Notes: generated by a model from the sequence alone, not told the origin. 45,205 nucleotides of DNA from a bacterium (GCA_016786595.1 JAEUWB010000023.1:1-45205), one strand, 5' to 3'. Shown: positions 1 to 9,955, counted from the stretch's first letter. Program-made: numbers and translations.

Positions 1-2
1 CA

Positions 3-515
3 ACGCATTCATTCGGACAAGGCTTGACGGTAACCGCCTTACAGCTGGCCCGTGCATATGCTGCTTTAATGAATGGTGGAATGCTCGTCGCTCCGAAATT
101 ATTGGTCAAAAAATCAACCCCAGCACTGCGAGTCTTTTCTCCAGAAGCATCAGACGTGGTGCGCGATATTTTATATGGGGTCACTGAATCTGAGCACGGA
201 ACTGCTCCTGCGGCGCGAATTCAAGGTGTGCGTGTCAGTGGAAAAACTGGGACTGCGCAAAAAGCTGCCGAAGGGCGGCGTGGTTATGATCCCGAGGCAG
301 TGCTGGCGTCTTTTGTGGGCTTTGTTGATACGCGGGAAATTGGCGCGAAGCGTCGACTTGTGATGGTCGTGGTTGTTGATGAACCAAATGTGCGCCCACG
401 TTGGGGAGGCACTCTTGCCGGCCCAATTTTTAAGCGTTCAATCGAACGAATTTTGAGCAATTTAGTTACGAATGAGCCTAATTTACGGACTCATTCGCCG
501 CGAAAAACGATTTAA
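3..515 (+). CDS. ftsI: FtsI/PBP3 transpeptidase, C-terminal end (5' truncated by window)
   Basis: This is the last ~170 residues of a class B penicillin-binding protein that cross-links septal peptidoglycan. The reading frame is open from base 3, and the TTG at 24 is only an internal leucine codon. It begins with SFGQGLTVTALQLARAYAAL, the conserved block before the active-site KTG box, and carries KTGTAQK (about bases 243-263), which forms the third penicillin-binding motif. The SxxK and SxN motifs lie upstream of the window. The position directly before murE is where ftsI sits in proteobacterial dcw clusters. The identity is well supported by motif plus context; a related class B PBP such as a Spo/Pbp paralogue is a less likely alternative. 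Confidence 0.93.
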   Translation, partial: THSFGQGLTVTALQLARAYAALMNGGMLVAPKLLVKKSTPALRVFSPEASDVVRDILYGVTESEHGTAPAARIQGVRVSGKTGTAQKAAEGRRGYDPEAVLASFVGFVDTREIGAKRRLVMVVVVDEPNVRPRWGGTLAGPIFKRSIERILSNLVTNEPNLRTHSPRKTI

Positions 516-605
516 ATTTAATCGTATTGACCCGAGTAGCAGCCTTAACAAGTGCGTAAATTAAGCTTACTTCGCAAAGTTCAATTTTTGTAGCATTCTA
601 AGCGT

Positions 606-2114
606 ATGTCGTTCAGCCTCGAGGAAATTTTACCAAATTCTGTAGCTAGTCAGTTGCCGCTGCAAATCAGAACTAGTCAAGTGACTGGTATCTGCTCTGA
701 TTCACGGCAAGTCAATCCAGGCGAATTATTTTTCTCGGTCGCCCAAAATCCAGACCTGGATCGCAGCTTTATTTCTATGGCTTTCGCGCGTGGTGCTAAG
801 TTTTGCGTTGTCGAGGGTAACGCTGCGTTTGCTCAGCAAGAGCTGAATTTAATACAGGTCAAAAATGTTCGCGCAATTTTGGGGCAAACTGCCCATCGAT
901 TTAATGCCGAACCATCGCAAGGGATGTTTGCTGTCGGGGTCACAGGAACGAATGGGAAAACTTCTGTAGCCTGGATTCTCGCGCACGCCTTGAAAGTGCT
1001 CAATTCGGGCCCCGCGCTTTATCTAGGCACACTGGGCTACGCTAATTTTACAGCACAAAGTTCGGCCTTTAAACTTCAAGAAATCGCCAATACTACGCCC
1101 GATGCGATTAGCACTCAGCGCATCCTGAGAGAGAATTTTGAGCGCGGCGCAAAGAGTCTGGTGATGGAAGTATCTTCGCATGGTCTCGATCAATACCGTG
1201 CGCATGCAATTCAATGGGATGGTTGTGTTTTTACAAATCTGACTCGTGATCACTTAGATTACCATCAAACCATGGAAGCTTATGGCGCGGCTAAAGCTAA
1301 GCTCTTTCTCGAGGAGCTACTTGAGAGTAGTAAAGCCAAGAAATTTGCGGCGCTTAATATAGCCGATAGTTTTGGACAAACTCTGGCTTCGCGAATTTCT
1401 AAGAACATCAAGCTTGTAAGTTATGCGCTTGATGGGCAGGCCGATGTGACGCTTGAAACTGCTGAAGAGCGTACTGATGGAACTGAGATTCACGCCAAGT
1501 TTGCTGATTCAAGCTTTACGATTAAGTCCATGCTGCTTGGGCACTATAATGTAGAGAACATGCTAGCCGCTGTAGCGCTCTTGCTTGCTGCGGGGTATGA
1601 AATCACGCAAATTGTTCGCGCGCTTGCCCTTGTTCCTTGCGTTCCAGGACGTTTGGAATTAATTTCCAGTCAAGCTGAACCGAAAATATTTGTTGATTAT
1701 GCACATACGCCAGATGCTCTTGAACGCGCTCAGGATGCTTTGCGCAGATTAAAGCCTAAACGCTTGGTGACAGTTTTTGGTTGTGGCGGGAACCGCGACA
1801 GAGGCAAAAGGCCGTTAATGACTCAAGCTGTGCTACGTTATGCCGATTACTTTTTTATCACCTCCGACAATCCTCGCGATGAGGACCCAGAGCAGATTAT
1901 CGCTGATTGCTTAGCTGGGTTGGGGGAGGATGCTAGCGGGCGATTTGAAACAGAAGTATGCCGCGAATTGGCAATAAAGAAAGCGGTTGAATTTTGCACT
2001 CCAGGGGATGTGCTCTTGATTGCCGGAAAGGGGCATGAAACTTACCAAGAAATAAGGGGTAAAAAACATCATTTTTCTGATCAAGAGATCTGTCGTAAGC
2101 TGTTGCAATTATAA
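606..2114 (+). CDS. murE: UDP-N-acetylmuramoyl-L-alanyl-D-glutamate--2,6-diaminopimelate ligase
   Basis: MurE is the cytoplasmic ATP-dependent Mur ligase that adds the third stem-peptide residue. The 502 residues match the usual family length. The N-terminal substrate domain contains CSDSRQVNPGELF, the ATP loop is GVTGTNGKTS (about residues 111-120), and the central domain has EVSSHGLDQYR and TNLTRDHLDYH. The YGAAKAKLF stretch should hold the carbamylated lysine. The C-terminal DNPRDEDP motif is the known signature for meso-diaminopimelate rather than lysine, so the wall is probably of the Gram-negative DAP type. It starts 90 bases after ftsI and is followed by murF after 16 bases. The start ATG has no strong Shine-Dalgarno sequence, but it fits the family N-terminus. 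Confidence 0.96.
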   Translation: MSFSLEEILPNSVASQLPLQIRTSQVTGICSDSRQVNPGELFFSVAQNPDLDRSFISMAFARGAKFCVVEGNAAFAQQELNLIQVKNVRAILGQTAHRFNAEPSQGMFAVGVTGTNGKTSVAWILAHALKVLNSGPALYLGTLGYANFTAQSSAFKLQEIANTTPDAISTQRILRENFERGAKSLVMEVSSHGLDQYRAHAIQWDGCVFTNLTRDHLDYHQTMEAYGAAKAKLFLEELLESSKAKKFAALNIADSFGQTLASRISKNIKLVSYALDGQADVTLETAEERTDGTEIHAKFADSSFTIKSMLLGHYNVENMLAAVALLLAAGYEITQIVRALALVPCVPGRLELISSQAEPKIFVDYAHTPDALERAQDALRRLKPKRLVTVFGCGGNRDRGKRPLMTQAVLRYADYFFITSDNPRDEDPEQIIADCLAGLGEDASGRFETEVCRELAIKKAVEFCTPGDVLLIAGKGHETYQEIRGKKHHFSDQEICRKLLQL

Positions 2115-2130
2115 ACAATATAAATGCAAC

Positions 2131-3630
2131 ATGTCGTTTACTGCCACCCTTCAACAAATTCTACAAATCACAACTGGAAGCTGCCTTGTCGCAAGTGATC
2201 TAAGTGAGCAAGTTACGGGAGTTTCAACTGACTCACGTTCTATTGTCACCGGAAATTTATTTATCGCAATTCGCGGCGATACTACTGATGGTCATTTATT
2301 TTTAGAAAGTGTTTTTGCCGCGCAAGCAGCGGCAGTGATCGTCTCAAATTTGTGGCCAGGCGATGAAATTACCGCTCTTTTAGAAAAGACAAAATATCGA
2401 GGCGCAATTATTGCTGTAGCTGATACAACTGTTGCCTTGGGAGACTTAGCCAAATATTGGCGCTCGCAAATTGATTGCCCAGTTTTTGCGATTACAGGTT
2501 CTAACGGTAAGACCACAACAAAAGAAATTCTACGTCAGCTGTTAAGCCAAGTTGTAGGCGCAGGCACATATTCGAAAAAGTCTCTAAATAATCATTGGGG
2601 CCTGCCGTTGACGCTCCTCGGAGCGAGCCGCAAGGATAAATTTATTGTGCTTGAGGCTGGGATGAATCATCCCGGGGAGCTGACATATTTAAGTAAGATT
2701 GCAGAACCCACCCATCTATTGATGCTCAATGTTGCCCCTGCACATATTGGACATTTCGCTTCGCTAGCGGAGATTGCCCAAGCCAAAGCAGAGTTATTGG
2801 CGGGTCTAAGGCAGCCGGGAGTTGTGATTTATCCAAGTGATGACGCGAATTTAATAACAGCGATCAAGGCTCAAGCTGCTAGTCTAAAACTAACTCCTCG
2901 TTACGTGACATATTCATCTGAAAGATCTGAGCGGGCTGAAATTGATCAAGTAGACCTAAAGCCAGAGCGTGGTTTTCATGCCAAGAATATAAAATCTAAA
3001 AGTTTTTCTGGTTTTGAGTTTGAGATTCTTAGCGATCATGGCGCGGGACTTCCCGCCAGCATTCCGCACTTAGGAAGACACAATGTGAAAAATGCCCTTG
3101 CTGCGTTTAGCGCAGCAGTGACGGCTTTTCCTGACTTTAAAGCCGAAGTCTTTGCGCAAGCCTTAAGTCACTCACCTCAGCCTGAATTGCGGCTTGCTGT
3201 AAGAGAGTTGCCAGAGGGAATAACGCTGATTGAGGATTGCTATAACGCTAACCCCGGGTCAATGCGCGCTGCCTTAAGCACACTTGAAGATCTTGCGCAT
3301 GGAAAAAGTGTAGCAGTGGTGCTTGGCGATATGCGTGAGCTTGGAGATGAGTCCAGTAGATTTCATGAAGAAATTGGAAAACTCGCCGGCAGCAGTCAAG
3401 TGATTAAGCGGATTGTGGGGATTGGAGTGGAGTCAAAAAATTTAATTCTCGCGGCTCAACTTGTGGGCCATACTGATGCAGTCTGGGCAGATGGCGTGAG
3501 GCAAGCAGCAGAATTTGTCTTGAGTAGTCCGCGGCCACAAATTATTCTCATTAAAGGCTCAAGAGGCATGGCACTTGAGCATGTTTGTAAGGAAATTGAA
3601 AAGATAATTTATGCTCTACCATCTGCTTAG
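2131..3630 (+). CDS. murF: UDP-N-acetylmuramoyl-tripeptide--D-alanyl-D-alanine ligase
   Basis: MurF adds the D-Ala-D-Ala dipeptide to the UDP-MurNAc-tripeptide in the cytoplasm. The protein is 499 residues. Its first domain has VSTDSRSIVTGNLFIAI, the ATP loop is ITGSNGKTTTKE (about residues 121-132), followed by LNNHWGLPLTLL and EAGMNHPGEL, all typical of MurF. The C-terminal domain has EDCYNANPGSMRAAL and VLGDMRELG, which distinguish it from MurE and MurD. It lies 16 bases after murE, and its 3' end overlaps mraY by 20 bases, which suggests translational coupling. The dipeptide it uses would come from the ddl gene further down the same cluster. Confidence 0.96.
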   Translation: MSFTATLQQILQITTGSCLVASDLSEQVTGVSTDSRSIVTGNLFIAIRGDTTDGHLFLESVFAAQAAAVIVSNLWPGDEITALLEKTKYRGAIIAVADTTVALGDLAKYWRSQIDCPVFAITGSNGKTTTKEILRQLLSQVVGAGTYSKKSLNNHWGLPLTLLGASRKDKFIVLEAGMNHPGELTYLSKIAEPTHLLMLNVAPAHIGHFASLAEIAQAKAELLAGLRQPGVVIYPSDDANLITAIKAQAASLKLTPRYVTYSSERSERAEIDQVDLKPERGFHAKNIKSKSFSGFEFEILSDHGAGLPASIPHLGRHNVKNALAAFSAAVTAFPDFKAEVFAQALSHSPQPELRLAVRELPEGITLIEDCYNANPGSMRAALSTLEDLAHGKSVAVVLGDMRELGDESSRFHEEIGKLAGSSQVIKRIVGIGVESKNLILAAQLVGHTDAVWADGVRQAAEFVLSSPRPQIILIKGSRGMALEHVCKEIEKIIYALPSA

Positions 3631-4693
3631 TTTGCTACGTGAACATTATTCAGTTCTTAACTTGTTTCGTTATCAGACTTTCCGTGCAATCGTCGCATTC
3701 CTCTTGGCTTTTTTGATCGTTCTGATTGTGCAGCCGTGGTTTATTCGCTGGGTTAAATTTCGACAATTTGGCCAGCCGATTCGTGACGATGGCCCCGAAT
3801 CACATAAGGTTAAGCAGGGAACACCAACGATGGGTGGACTAGTAGTTGTTTTATCGATCCTGCTAGTGGCCTTACTATTTTGTGACTTGTCGTCAATTTT
3901 AGTGTGGCTAATGATCATCGTCACTGCAGGCTATGGCGTGCTCGGGTTTGTCGATGATTATAAGAAAGTTAGTCAAAACAATTCTTACAAGGGCTTGTCT
4001 GCCCGTGGAAAATTATACTGGCAGTTTGGGATTGCCTTTTTTGCATTGCTGATCTTGTTTGTAGCAAACCCACAGTTTTCAACAGTTGTGACAGTACCCT
4101 TTACCAAGGATTGGGGAGTTGATTTGGGTTGGTTTTATTTACTCTTTGCTGCCCTAGTGATTGTAGGCACTTCCAATGCAGTAAACTTAACAGATGGTCT
4201 CGATGGCCTAATGATTGGACCAGTGATGAGTACTGCCTTTGCGTATGGAATATTTGCATATGCTGCTGGGCGCGAAGATTATGCCGCTTATCTTGGAATT
4301 TCGCACGTTGCGGGCTCGGGAGAACTGGCTGTGATTGCTGCGGCAATTATTGCCGCAGGGCTTGCCTTTCTTTGGTATAATAGTTTCCCGGCGAGTGTTT
4401 TCATGGGGGACGTTGGAGCGCTAGCGCTTGGGGGAGCACTTGGAACCCTGGCTGTAATCACCAAGCATGAACTGGTGTTGATTCTTGCGGGCGGGATTTT
4501 TGTGATCGAGGCGCTGTCGGTAATGATCCAAGTATTTTGGTTTAAAATGACGGGTAAAAGAGTGTTTCGCATGGCGCCGATTCATCATCATTTTGAACTT
4601 GGTGGTTTGGTGGAGCCGAAGATTATCGTTCGTTGCTGGATTGTTTCCATTATCCTAGCAATTATTTCGATCGCTTCACTAAAAATTAGATAA
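3611..4693 (+). CDS. mraY: Phospho-N-acetylmuramoyl-pentapeptide-transferase
   Basis: MraY is the integral membrane enzyme that transfers phospho-MurNAc-pentapeptide to undecaprenyl phosphate, giving lipid I. The 360 residues and about ten hydrophobic segments match the family. Diagnostic motifs include KVKQGTPTMGG near residue 66, FVDDYKKV with the conserved aspartate pair, NAVNLTDGLDGL, and the C-terminal FRMAPIHHHFELGG. The start inside the murF 3' end is supported because MLYHLLSLLREHYSVLNLF resembles the N-terminus of characterised MraY proteins. murD begins 4 bases after its stop. Confidence 0.97.
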   Translation: MLYHLLSLLREHYSVLNLFRYQTFRAIVAFLLAFLIVLIVQPWFIRWVKFRQFGQPIRDDGPESHKVKQGTPTMGGLVVVLSILLVALLFCDLSSILVWLMIIVTAGYGVLGFVDDYKKVSQNNSYKGLSARGKLYWQFGIAFFALLILFVANPQFSTVVTVPFTKDWGVDLGWFYLLFAALVIVGTSNAVNLTDGLDGLMIGPVMSTAFAYGIFAYAAGREDYAAYLGISHVAGSGELAVIAAAIIAAGLAFLWYNSFPASVFMGDVGALALGGALGTLAVITKHELVLILAGGIFVIEALSVMIQVFWFKMTGKRVFRMAPIHHHFELGGLVEPKIIVRCWIVSIILAIISIASLKIR

Positions 4694-4697
4694 GTTT

Positions 4698-6167
4698 ATG
4701 GACAACAATACACGTGTCAGGGATATTTTAAGCCGTTCTGCAGGAAAAAGTGTGGCAGTTCTTGGGGCAGGCGTGACGGGACGTGCGGTCATGCGTTTAC
4801 TCGCACAAGCGGGTTATCAAGTTTATGTGATTGATGAAAAATTGGTGCATAGCGGCAAACGCGAGCAGATTGAGCAGTTTGGTTGTAACTTAAAAGAGCA
4901 GTTTAAGGGTGGCACTTCGGACTTAGCCTGGTTACGTGGAGTCGACCCGAGTTTTGCTGTGGTTAGTCCAGGCATTTCTTTAGAAGGACAGTTGGTGACG
5001 CTAATTCGTTCAGCACGCATACCAATTTTAACTGAAATTGATATTGCCGTTGCGTTTTTAGGTAGCCCGCTTGTTGCCGTGACAGGCACAAATGGGAAAA
5101 CGACTTGTGCAAATCTAATCTTTCAAATGTTAAAAAAATCCGAATTACCAGTCCACTTGGTGGGTAATGTCGGCAATCCTTTCGTTGACTTAATTCAAGC
5201 GGATGAACTTAAGGGTAAAGGCACGCGCAATCTTGATCCGTTAATGGTGGCAGAAGTATCGAGTTATCAGCTTGAGGGGGCCTTTGACTTTTCGCCGCAA
5301 ATTTCAGTTTGTTTGAATGTGCAGGATGATCATCTGGAACGTCACGGCACAATTAATGAGTATGCCAAAATTAAAGCTCGAATTTTTGCAAATCAAAAGT
5401 CAGATTCGCAAAGTTGGTCCTTAATCTGGAAAGACGATCCTTTTTATAAAATTTACCGACAATATCTGAATGCTCAGGAAATGTTTTTTGGAATTGGCTC
5501 TGTTAGCCAGGGCCCCGCGTCACTTGTCAGTGACGATTATCAAAGTTTAACGATTAAAACGAATACGCTTGAGCAAAGCTTTTCACTTAGAGATTTTAAA
5601 TTAATTGGTAAACACAATTATTTAAATATTGCCGCAAGTAGTGCAGCAGCTTTACTTGCGGGTGCTCGCCCAGAGGCGATTCAAGCTGTAATCAATGAAT
5701 TTGAAACGCTTCCACATCGCATTGAACCGATTCTCGAAAATGCAGGAATCCTTTATATCAATGATTCCAAGGGAACAAATACTGCCTCAGTCATTGCCGC
5801 GCTGGAGGGATTGGGCGCGAAATACCCTCGACGCCCCGTAGTCTTACTGCTTGGCGGAAAAAATAAGCAACAAAGCTGGAAGGAATTGACTGATTTTTTT
5901 GGCGGACGTGTACGTCAAGCAATTTTGTTTGGTGGCGATCGTGAGTTGATCGCTAAAATTATTGAAAATTGCACGCCAGATTTTTTTAAACGAGCAGTGC
6001 GCGTTGAAGTTGATTTGGAACAGGCCTTGCACGCAGCGCAAAGCATTGCCGAACCTGGTGACATAGTTTTACTTAGCCCTGGATGCGCGAGTTTTGATGC
6101 TTACTCAGGCTTTGAAGAGCGTGGGGAACATTTTCGCCGATTGCTGATCGATTGGGCAAAGCAATGA
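4698..6167 (+). CDS. murD: UDP-N-acetylmuramoyl-L-alanine--D-glutamate ligase
   Basis: MurD adds D-glutamate to UDP-MurNAc-L-alanine in the cytoplasm. The protein is 489 residues, slightly longer than E. coli MurD. It has an N-terminal Rossmann-like segment (VAVLGAGVTGRAVMRLL), the ligase ATP loop VAVTGTNGKTTCANL (about residues 127-141), EVSSYQLEGA, LNVQDDHLERHGT, and the C-terminal YINDSKGTNTASVIAAL and LLGGKNKQ, all typical of MurD. Its stop codon overlaps the ftsW start in an ATGA arrangement, which suggests coupled translation. A PGCASFDAYSGFEERG block close to the end is also characteristic of the family. Confidence 0.96.
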   Translation: MDNNTRVRDILSRSAGKSVAVLGAGVTGRAVMRLLAQAGYQVYVIDEKLVHSGKREQIEQFGCNLKEQFKGGTSDLAWLRGVDPSFAVVSPGISLEGQLVTLIRSARIPILTEIDIAVAFLGSPLVAVTGTNGKTTCANLIFQMLKKSELPVHLVGNVGNPFVDLIQADELKGKGTRNLDPLMVAEVSSYQLEGAFDFSPQISVCLNVQDDHLERHGTINEYAKIKARIFANQKSDSQSWSLIWKDDPFYKIYRQYLNAQEMFFGIGSVSQGPASLVSDDYQSLTIKTNTLEQSFSLRDFKLIGKHNYLNIAASSAAALLAGARPEAIQAVINEFETLPHRIEPILENAGILYINDSKGTNTASVIAALEGLGAKYPRRPVVLLLGGKNKQQSWKELTDFFGGRVRQAILFGGDRELIAKIIENCTPDFFKRAVRVEVDLEQALHAAQSIAEPGDIVLLSPGCASFDAYSGFEERGEHFRRLLIDWAKQ

Positions 6168-7297
6168 AAGTAAAAGTTCAAGGCATTGATCTCGGAATTC
6201 TTTTCCCGGTGATTCTTTTGCTTGCTGTTAGTGTTTTAATGGTTTTTTCTACAACGGCTATGCTGACTTCTAGTTCGGCTCCGGCAGCGCTAGTTAAGAG
6301 TGCGAATGTGTATATTCGGTCGCATCTATTTCACATGATTCTTGGTTTAGTTGCTGCCTATCTAGTAATGCTCTTGCCCTTAGATAAAATTGAAAAATAT
6401 GCACCTTATCTCTTTGCCGGGTTACTCTTGATGTTAGTAATTGTCTTGGTCCCTGGAGTAGGCGTGGTGGCAGGTGGAGCTCGCCGCTGGATCGATTTAA
6501 AGGTTCTACGTTTTCAGCCGGGAGAGTTTATGAAATTAGCTATTGTGGTCTTTATTTCTGCTTACATGGCTAAACATCAAGATCGCGTGAATGAGTTGGT
6601 ACGTGGAATTTTTATTCCGCTTGGATTGACTGCAATTACCGTTTTATTATTGTTATTAGAGCCAGACTTTGGCAGCACATCTGTTATTTTGCTCTTGGTC
6701 ATCGCCATTTTACTGCTAGGAGGGGTAAGCTTGCTCTACCTCCTAGGCTTAGGGGCAGTGGTAAGTTGTCTACTAGCAACCTTAATTGCTCTTTCACCGT
6801 ATCGCTTGAAGCGTTTCACTGCTTTCCTCGATCCCTTTCAGGATCCCAGCAAATCAGGATATCAGTTGATCCAGTCACTGATTGCTGTGGGCTCGGGCGG
6901 TATCACGGGAGTTGGTCTGGGTGCAAGTGAGCAAAAATTATTTTATCTTCCTGCAGCACACACTGATTTCATCTATGCGGTGATTGCTGAGGAATTAGGG
7001 TTTATCGGTGCGCTTGGCGTGCTGCTACTTTATCTGCTGATTTTAATACGCGGTATGCGGGTTTGTCGTCACACGAAGTCATGGCCCTTTGCTTCAATTC
7101 TTGCAGGGGGGCTGACGTTACTAATTTGTCTTCCAGCATTTTTAAATATTGCAGTAGTGACAGGACTGCTGCCCACTAAGGGGATGGTGCTGCCGTTAAT
7201 TAGTTATGGTGGTAGCGCAATGATTATGAATTTATTAGCTGTGGGACTTTTATTAAAGCTTTCGCTATTAATCCATAGTGCGGACAATCACGAGTAA
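6164..7297 (+). CDS. ftsW: Cell division protein FtsW (lipid II polymerase, SEDS family)
   Basis: FtsW is a SEDS-family glycosyltransferase that polymerises lipid II at the septum together with the FtsI-type PBP encoded upstream. About ten membrane segments are visible. Signature stretches are GGARRWIDL, FQPGEFMKLAIVVF, LLLEPDFGST, an extracellular loop with FYLPAAHTDFIYAVIAEELG, and LPLISYGGSAM near the C-terminus. I chose the ATG at 6164, which overlaps the murD stop as ATGA, over an in-frame TTG 12 bases earlier. RodA is the main alternative, but the position between murD and murG in a dcw cluster favours FtsW. The length, 377 residues, is normal. Confidence 0.95.
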   Translation: MKVKVQGIDLGILFPVILLLAVSVLMVFSTTAMLTSSSAPAALVKSANVYIRSHLFHMILGLVAAYLVMLLPLDKIEKYAPYLFAGLLLMLVIVLVPGVGVVAGGARRWIDLKVLRFQPGEFMKLAIVVFISAYMAKHQDRVNELVRGIFIPLGLTAITVLLLLLEPDFGSTSVILLLVIAILLLGGVSLLYLLGLGAVVSCLLATLIALSPYRLKRFTAFLDPFQDPSKSGYQLIQSLIAVGSGGITGVGLGASEQKLFYLPAAHTDFIYAVIAEELGFIGALGVLLLYLLILIRGMRVCRHTKSWPFASILAGGLTLLICLPAFLNIAVVTGLLPTKGMVLPLISYGGSAMIMNLLAVGLLLKLSLLIHSADNHE

Positions 7298-7321
7298 TTT
7301 ATTTAAGTGTCTGGCTTAAAC

Positions 7322-8431
7322 ATGAATGAAAATTATCACCTTGTAATTGCAGCCGGTGGGACAGGTGGACACATTTACCCTGGTGTCGCTGTCGCTGAGG
7401 AATTTATTGCTCGCTATCCAGCGGGACGGGTGACTTTTATTATTACGGGTAAAAAGTTAGAACAAGAAATTCTCGAACGCGAAAATCTGAAGATGGTGAA
7501 CTTACAAGCTCGAGCATTTTTAGGTAAGGGACTTGTCGCCAAAATTTTAACAATCCTCAAGGCCCCGTTCTTTTTACTCAGGGCTATCGGATTATTGCGC
7601 GAATTGAAGCCAACTTTTATTCTTGGCTGCGGAGGGTACCCCGCTTTTTTCCCTGTATTAGCAGCATGGTGCTTGGGTATTCCACGTGCAATTCAAGAAC
7701 AAAATGCTGCTCCTGGTGTAGCCAATCGGATTCTTTCACGTTTTGTTCAAATTATTTTTCAAGTCCCGGGTAAACACCCTTTGCTTTACCGAGCAGAGCA
7801 TCATTTCACAATTGCAAACCCAGTTCGTCGTAAATTTTATCTAGTTGGCGAGCAAAAAAGAGAGCGCGCTAGGCAGGGTCAGCAAAGACTGCGGGTCTTA
7901 ATCTGTGGAGGTAGTCAAGGTGCGCGCAGCATTAATTCGGCGATTCTTGATAACCTAGATTTTTTTTCTAAGTTTAATATCGATCTTGAGCATCAAACAG
8001 GCCGTGAGGACTATCAGCGCGTGGTGCAGGCCTATCTGAATGCAAATTTAAATCCAGCGAGTGTTAAGGAATTTATTACCGATCTTGATCGCGCCTACGC
8101 GCAAGCAGATTTACTGATTGCCCGTGCAGGAGCAATGACCGTAGCTGAAAGCGCCGTGGCCTGTTGTCCTGCTATTTTTATTCCCTTGAATATTGCTCAA
8201 GGACATCAACTAGAAAATGTGCGCGACTTACTCGAGCGTCAAGCTTGTTTTTGCCTCGAAGACAATGCTCAATTAACTCCACGGCTCGGAGAACTACTCA
8301 GGGAAATTTATGCTGCGCCGTCGCAATTGGAACAAGTAAGATTAAGATTACTTGATTTGGCCGAAGACCCTGATGATCGCCCAGCGACTCTAGTTGTCGA
8401 CATGCTGGTTAACCTGATTTCGGCTGAATAA
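7322..8431 (+). CDS. murG: UDP-GlcNAc--lipid I N-acetylglucosaminyltransferase
   Basis: MurG is the membrane-associated GT-B enzyme that adds GlcNAc to lipid I to make lipid II. The N-terminal loop AAGGTGGHIYPGVAVAEEF is the family hallmark. ILGCGGYPAFFPVLAA and IQEQNAAPGVANRIL follow, and the C-terminal domain has ICGGSQGARSIN and ARAGAMTVAESA, which bind the nucleotide sugar. I prefer the ATG at 7322, giving 369 residues; a GTG at 7307 is in frame and adds five residues. Neither start has a clear Shine-Dalgarno sequence. It lies between ftsW and murC, its standard place. Confidence 0.95.
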   Translation: MNENYHLVIAAGGTGGHIYPGVAVAEEFIARYPAGRVTFIITGKKLEQEILERENLKMVNLQARAFLGKGLVAKILTILKAPFFLLRAIGLLRELKPTFILGCGGYPAFFPVLAAWCLGIPRAIQEQNAAPGVANRILSRFVQIIFQVPGKHPLLYRAEHHFTIANPVRRKFYLVGEQKRERARQGQQRLRVLICGGSQGARSINSAILDNLDFFSKFNIDLEHQTGREDYQRVVQAYLNANLNPASVKEFITDLDRAYAQADLLIARAGAMTVAESAVACCPAIFIPLNIAQGHQLENVRDLLERQACFCLEDNAQLTPRLGELLREIYAAPSQLEQVRLRLLDLAEDPDDRPATLVVDMLVNLISAE

Positions 8432-8497
8432 TACAGATATTTCGACTCGCTCTTGTTTGTGATATAAATCAAAACTTGCATCGGCGAAGGTAATTCT

Positions 8498-9955
8498 GTG
8501 TTTCACAAAGCGTTTCATGTTCATTTTGTAGGGATTGGTGGCATCGGCATGTCCGGTATTGCTGAAGTTCTATCAAACTTAGGCTATCAAGTCAGCGGAT
8601 CAGATTTGACTCGATCTACTGCAGTTGAACACCTTGAAAGTGTCGGGATTAAAATTTTTATTGGTCACGCTGCTGCGAATATTACGAATGGCTCTGATCA
8701 GCAAACAACTTCGCCTACTAAAACTGCGAGTGTGATTGTTACATCTTCTGCTGTCTCTGAAGATAATATCGAAGTTGTTACGGCACGTCAGCTAGGAATT
8801 CCTGTAATTCCACGTGCGCAAATGTTAGCTGAACTGATGCGCATGAAATACGGCATTGCGGTTGCAGGCTCTCACGGGAAAACTACCACGACGTCACTGA
8901 TTGCTTGGCTTGTCAGCGGTGCAGCAATGAATCCTACGGTAATTATCGGTGGTAAGGTTCAAACTGCAGCTTCCGGCGCAATTGTCGGAGCAGGCGACTT
9001 CTTAATTGCAGAAGCTGATGAAAGCGATGGTAGCTTTAATTTGCTTCGTCCAGCGATTTCGATCGTCACGAATATTGACGCTGAACATTTAGGCTATTAC
9101 GGATCATTTGCGAAACTCGAAGAAGCTTTTCATCAGTTTATGCAGGCCGTTCCATTTTATGGACTAGTGGTTGCGTGTGGCGATGACCCAGTTGTAAGGC
9201 GCATTGCTGCGGCCAGCGGTCGCAGAGTGATTACTTATGGCCTGTCGCCCAATAATCAAATTCATATTTCGGATGTCGAAGAAATTGATAATACAATGAA
9301 GTTTCAGGTGCGATCGAATGAGACCTGTCACGGTGAATTCTTGTTGCCATTGCCAGGAATGCATATGGCCAGTAACGCACTGGCTGCAATTGCTGTCGCC
9401 ATCGAACTGGGCGTGCCCGTTGATACAATCCGCGCACTTTTAAAAACTTTTCCTGGAGTTACACGTCGGAGCGAATGTATCGCGGAAGTGGGTAAAGTGC
9501 TCATCCTCGATGATTATGGCCACCATCCAACGGAAATCAGAGCTACGCTAAATGCCTTCCGCAAAGGCATGCTTAAGGCGCGTCAGCAGACTTATAACGA
9601 AGCTAAAATTATTACTATTTTTCAACCGCACCGCTACTCGAGGACCAACGAGCTTTTTTCGGAATTTCTCAGTGCCTTTGCTGCCAGTGATATTGTTTTA
9701 ATCACTGATATATACGCGGCAGGCGAGACACCCCTAAATGACATTAATTCTGAGGCGTTAGCCAAGGCGCTCGATCACAATGCTTGTCAGTTTGTTAGTG
9801 ATTTGAATTCAGCGGCGCGTGTGGCCACAAATTTAGTTCAACCCGGTGATATCGTTGTGACGATGGGGGCAGGGAATGTGCGATCTGTAGGGTTGGCAAT
9901 TGCCGAGCATTTAAAGAAAATAAATAATGACCATGAACAAGAAAGTATTCAGTGA
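8498..9955 (+). CDS. murC: UDP-N-acetylmuramate--L-alanine ligase
   Basis: MurC starts stem-peptide synthesis by ligating L-alanine to UDP-MurNAc. The 485-residue protein opens with HFVGIGGIGMSGIAEVL and GSDLTRS, and has the ATP loop AVAGSHGKTTTTSL near residues 125-138. Further motifs are EADESDGSF, TNIDAEHLGYYG, DDYGHHPTEI and IFQPHRYSR, all MurC-specific. The start is a GTG preceded by GAAGG at seven bases. A 66-base gap separates it from murG, the second largest in the cluster, and its 3' end overlaps murB by 29 bases. Confidence 0.96.
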   Translation: MFHKAFHVHFVGIGGIGMSGIAEVLSNLGYQVSGSDLTRSTAVEHLESVGIKIFIGHAAANITNGSDQQTTSPTKTASVIVTSSAVSEDNIEVVTARQLGIPVIPRAQMLAELMRMKYGIAVAGSHGKTTTTSLIAWLVSGAAMNPTVIIGGKVQTAASGAIVGAGDFLIAEADESDGSFNLLRPAISIVTNIDAEHLGYYGSFAKLEEAFHQFMQAVPFYGLVVACGDDPVVRRIAAASGRRVITYGLSPNNQIHISDVEEIDNTMKFQVRSNETCHGEFLLPLPGMHMASNALAAIAVAIELGVPVDTIRALLKTFPGVTRRSECIAEVGKVLILDDYGHHPTEIRATLNAFRKGMLKARQQTYNEAKIITIFQPHRYSRTNELFSEFLSAFAASDIVLITDIYAAGETPLNDINSEALAKALDHNACQFVSDLNSAARVATNLVQPGDIVVTMGAGNVRSVGLAIAEHLKKINNDHEQESIQ